Notes under the pieces: generated by a model
What the model saw: only the letters and a program-made list of their open reading frames with translations
Databases searched by the model: none
What the model was told of the DNA's origin: nothing
Position numbers and translations under genes: made by a program
NCBI GenBank assembly: GCA_039819665.1
Contig: JBCBRM010000020.1
Span: 62,001 to 126,000 of the forward strand
Length of the DNA: 64,000 bases
Direction: 5' to 3'
DNA from: JAWPMV01 sp039819665
Lineage (GTDB): Bacteria > Bacteroidota > Bacteroidia > J057
Shown here: piece by piece, positions 62,313-64,000 of the stretch
How positions within the stretch are numbered: position 1 is the first letter of the stretch
Layout of the letters: each line of letters starts with the position of its first letter

Positions 62313-63809
62313 ATGGCTGGACCCGTGAATGCTAAAACCAACCCCGCAACGGAAACTACGATTCCGTTTGAACTACCGGAAGAAAAAACTTTCGTCCGGG
62401 GTAAAGAAGTTGGCAATTCTACAAAAAGTACCATTCTGGAAGAAAAACTCCGCAATGAAAAAGAACCTGTTCGAGCAAGGGCCAAAAAAGCAAAGCGGAC
62501 CAAAAAAACTACCCGCCGGAAGAGTGTAAAGTGGGAATGCCAGGAGTGCGGTACACGAAATCATAAGAAAGATAATCAGTGTAGATCCTGTGGAGGTGTC
62601 TTACCTACCATTGCCCTCTTCAAGGCATCTCGCAGAGCTATAAAATTTGGTAATCCCATCCGTTTGACCTGGGAGGTGGAAAATGCTAACAAGGTCATCA
62701 TCAATCCTGGAAATGAGCTGGTAGAAAATACGGGTGTCCTTGATGTTGAGCCGATGGAGACTACTGAATATGTTCTCACCGCTTACAATGATACTGGTAG
62801 CAAGCAACTGAGCACAAAAGTAACCCTTGCCCCCCCTAAAATAAATCAGTTTAAAGCTGCTGAAAAAGAGGTAACCGTGGGTTTTCCTACTATTCTGAGC
62901 TGGAAAGCTGTAAATGCCGAGCATCTAGAAATCAATATGGATATCGGAGATGTTTCGGGCAAAGAATTTACAGAAGCCTATCTTACAAAACCCGGTACCT
63001 GTACTCTAATAGCCAAAAACAGAAGCGGACAGGTTGAGACATCCATTGAGTTAACCATGCGGCGTCCGGAGATCATGAGCCTGACAGCCGATACACAAAC
63101 AATTAAACTCGGTAGAGCAAACCTCCTCATGTGGGAAGTGCACAATACTGAATTTGTCGAAGTTTATCCATCACCCGGCAAAGTTGAAGACAACAAAGTA
63201 GAGGTGTTCCCGGATCGGACCACTACCTATACTTTGCGCGCGATCAATCATGTCGGACTGATTGAAAAACGAATCAAACTGGAACTTCCTCCCCCTAAAA
63301 TCCAGCATTTTGCAGGTGATTCTGAGCTTTCAACAGAAGGAGCACCTGTAACCCTTAGTTGGGACGTTGAAAATGCATTTGAGGTCTATATAGACCAGGA
63401 AGTTGGGGAGGTAGACATTACCGGAGAAGTTAAAGTGAAACCTGAAGCCGCCTTCACTACTTACACTTTATATGCCAAAGGGCATTCGGGTGAGTCGAAA
63501 AAGAGCTTTAACATCACGCGATTTCCAATCCCACTTGATGATGGCCTCGTTAAGAACGGGCAGGAAATTGATGAATCTCCGGATTTAAGAAACAATGATT
63601 TAGCTATGCATTTAGAAGACTTCGAGGAAATGGAGAAGCAGTTGCGCAAGGATCTCAAGCAGCGCAAACGCGATGTCCATATTCAACGGGCCCAGAAAAT
63701 GGACCTTACTGAAGACTTGCTGTCCCTGGAAAAAGCCACACTAAGACAAGAACTTTCGGGCTTGTTTAAAAAACTCTTTGGAAAACGTAACAAAAAGTCA
63801 AATACCTGA
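62313..63809 (+). CDS. cytoplasmic RanBP2-type zinc-finger protein with four Ig-like domains and coiled coil
   Basis: 498 residues without a signal peptide, using ATG 62313; a TTG 15 bases upstream is possible. Residues about 50-75 are highly basic (RARAKKAKRTKKTTRRKS). They are followed by a zinc finger of the RanBP2 pattern WxCx2Cx3Nx6Cx2C (W74, C76, C79, N83, C90, C93). Four Ig-like domains follow, each with the pattern LxWEVxNAxxVxI and TxYxLxAxNxxG, at about 99-185, 186-271, 272-352 and 353-435. The C-terminus is a charged coiled coil (about 455-490). Ig-like arrays are usually secreted, so a cytoplasmic one is unusual. A DUF4407 membrane protein starts 4 bases later. The function is unknown; nucleic-acid or protein binding is likely for the finger. 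Confidence 0.8.
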   Translation: MAGPVNAKTNPATETTIPFELPEEKTFVRGKEVGNSTKSTILEEKLRNEKEPVRARAKKAKRTKKTTRRKSVKWECQECGTRNHKKDNQCRSCGGVLPTIALFKASRRAIKFGNPIRLTWEVENANKVIINPGNELVENTGVLDVEPMETTEYVLTAYNDTGSKQLSTKVTLAPPKINQFKAAEKEVTVGFPTILSWKAVNAEHLEINMDIGDVSGKEFTEAYLTKPGTCTLIAKNRSGQVETSIELTMRRPEIMSLTADTQTIKLGRANLLMWEVHNTEFVEVYPSPGKVEDNKVEVFPDRTTTYTLRAINHVGLIEKRIKLELPPPKIQHFAGDSELSTEGAPVTLSWDVENAFEVYIDQEVGEVDITGEVKVKPEAAFTTYTLYAKGHSGESKKSFNITRFPIPLDDGLVKNGQEIDESPDLRNNDLAMHLEDFEEMEKQLRKDLKQRKRDVHIQRAQKMDLTEDLLSLEKATLRQELSGLFKKLFGKRNKKSNT

Positions 63810-63813
63810 GAAA

Positions 63814-64000
63814 ATGAGCGATTTTTCTACTTATTATGCGGATGACGACAGGATCATAAATGAGAAGCAGGTGCCTGGAAAAGTTAAGCGATTTTTCTTT
63901 GCATGTGCCGGAGCTTATGTTCGTATCCTTGAAGTTACTCCCTCCGAACACACAAAATATGTGGGGATCGGTGCTACGATCTTCCTGACTGCCTGTATGG
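63814..64000 (+). CDS. DUF4407-type membrane protein (partial)
   Basis: Only the first 62 residues are visible, cut by the right edge. ATG 63814 lies 4 bases after the previous stop, so the two genes are co-transcribed. After a hydrophilic start the stretch RFFFACAGAYVRILEVTPSE and then HTKYVGIGATIFLTACM follow the pattern I recall for the N-terminus of DUF4407 proteins, a family with several membrane helices and a coiled coil. The role of that family is unknown. Confidence 0.65.
   Translation, partial: MSDFSTYYADDDRIINEKQVPGKVKRFFFACAGAYVRILEVTPSEHTKYVGIGATIFLTACM

Noticed and set aside
1..64000. Prophage, integrative element or transposon
   Set aside because: No integrase, transposase, portal, capsid or conjugation gene was seen, and housekeeping genes are spread throughout.

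Overview
The window reads as a chromosomal stretch of a marine or aquatic member of the Bacteroidota, most likely of the class Saprospiria (Lewinella/Haliscomenobacter-like). Support comes from C-terminal type IX secretion (T9SS) sorting domains of both type A and type B, a TonB-dependent receptor with a carboxypeptidase-regulatory-like N-terminus, large modular secreted proteins, little sign of Shine-Dalgarno sites, and several promoters of the Bacteroidota form TTTG-N19..21-TAnnTTTG. The genus is an inference. I saw no transposase, integrase, prophage, CRISPR array or rRNA.

Region 1 (1-3770) is a carbohydrate ABC uptake operon (two permeases, the first cut by the window edge, and a lipoprotein solute-binding protein) read leftward, with a divergent AraC-type regulator. 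Region 2 (3998-27743) is a block of exported proteins. On the minus strand it holds a cohesin-like T9SS protein, two giant PQQ-type sugar dehydrogenase/diheme cytochrome c proteins that share a novel C-terminal region ending in a dockerin-like double calcium motif, a six-repeat adhesin-like protein, an alpha/beta-hydrolase-like protein without its nucleophile serine, and a TonB-dependent receptor. On the plus strand it holds a lectin/Ig-repeat T9SS type B protein and a lipoprotein PQQ-type dehydrogenase. Nearly every minus-strand gene here has its own intrinsic terminator. The block looks like a surface oxidation and glycan-binding module, and the cohesin-like/dockerin-like combination is its most unusual feature.

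Region 3 (27724-43238) is mostly housekeeping: pth, rplY, prs and tRNA-Gln(UUG) transcribed leftward from one promoter, then an aminopeptidase P, a small beta-repeat secreted protein, prmA, a 1599-residue exported protein of unknown function, rpsT, a RadC-family gene, an M1 metallopeptidase, an SPFH protein and a family 2 glycosyltransferase. A palindromic intergenic element (43258-43435) separates this from region 4.

Region 4 (43451-56765) holds a cytoplasmic LRR protein, a small membrane protein, fabG, a membrane VWA protein, a hybrid histidine kinase with two receiver domains, a 711-residue helical-repeat protein with two DNA-binding-like motifs behind a long structured leader, a PLP enzyme, a phosphoglucosamine-mutase-like enzyme and a quinone oxidoreductase. 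Region 5 (56982-64000) begins with an iron-sulfur-flavoured run: a cysteine desulfurase, a Crp/Fnr regulator and a fatty-acid hydroxylase fused to two CDGSH [2Fe-2S] motifs, followed by a methyltransferase. It ends with a NYN/OST-HTH RNase-like protein, a cytoplasmic RanBP2-type zinc-finger plus four Ig-like domain protein, and the start of a DUF4407 membrane protein. The last two are separated by only 4 bases and may form an undescribed functional pair.
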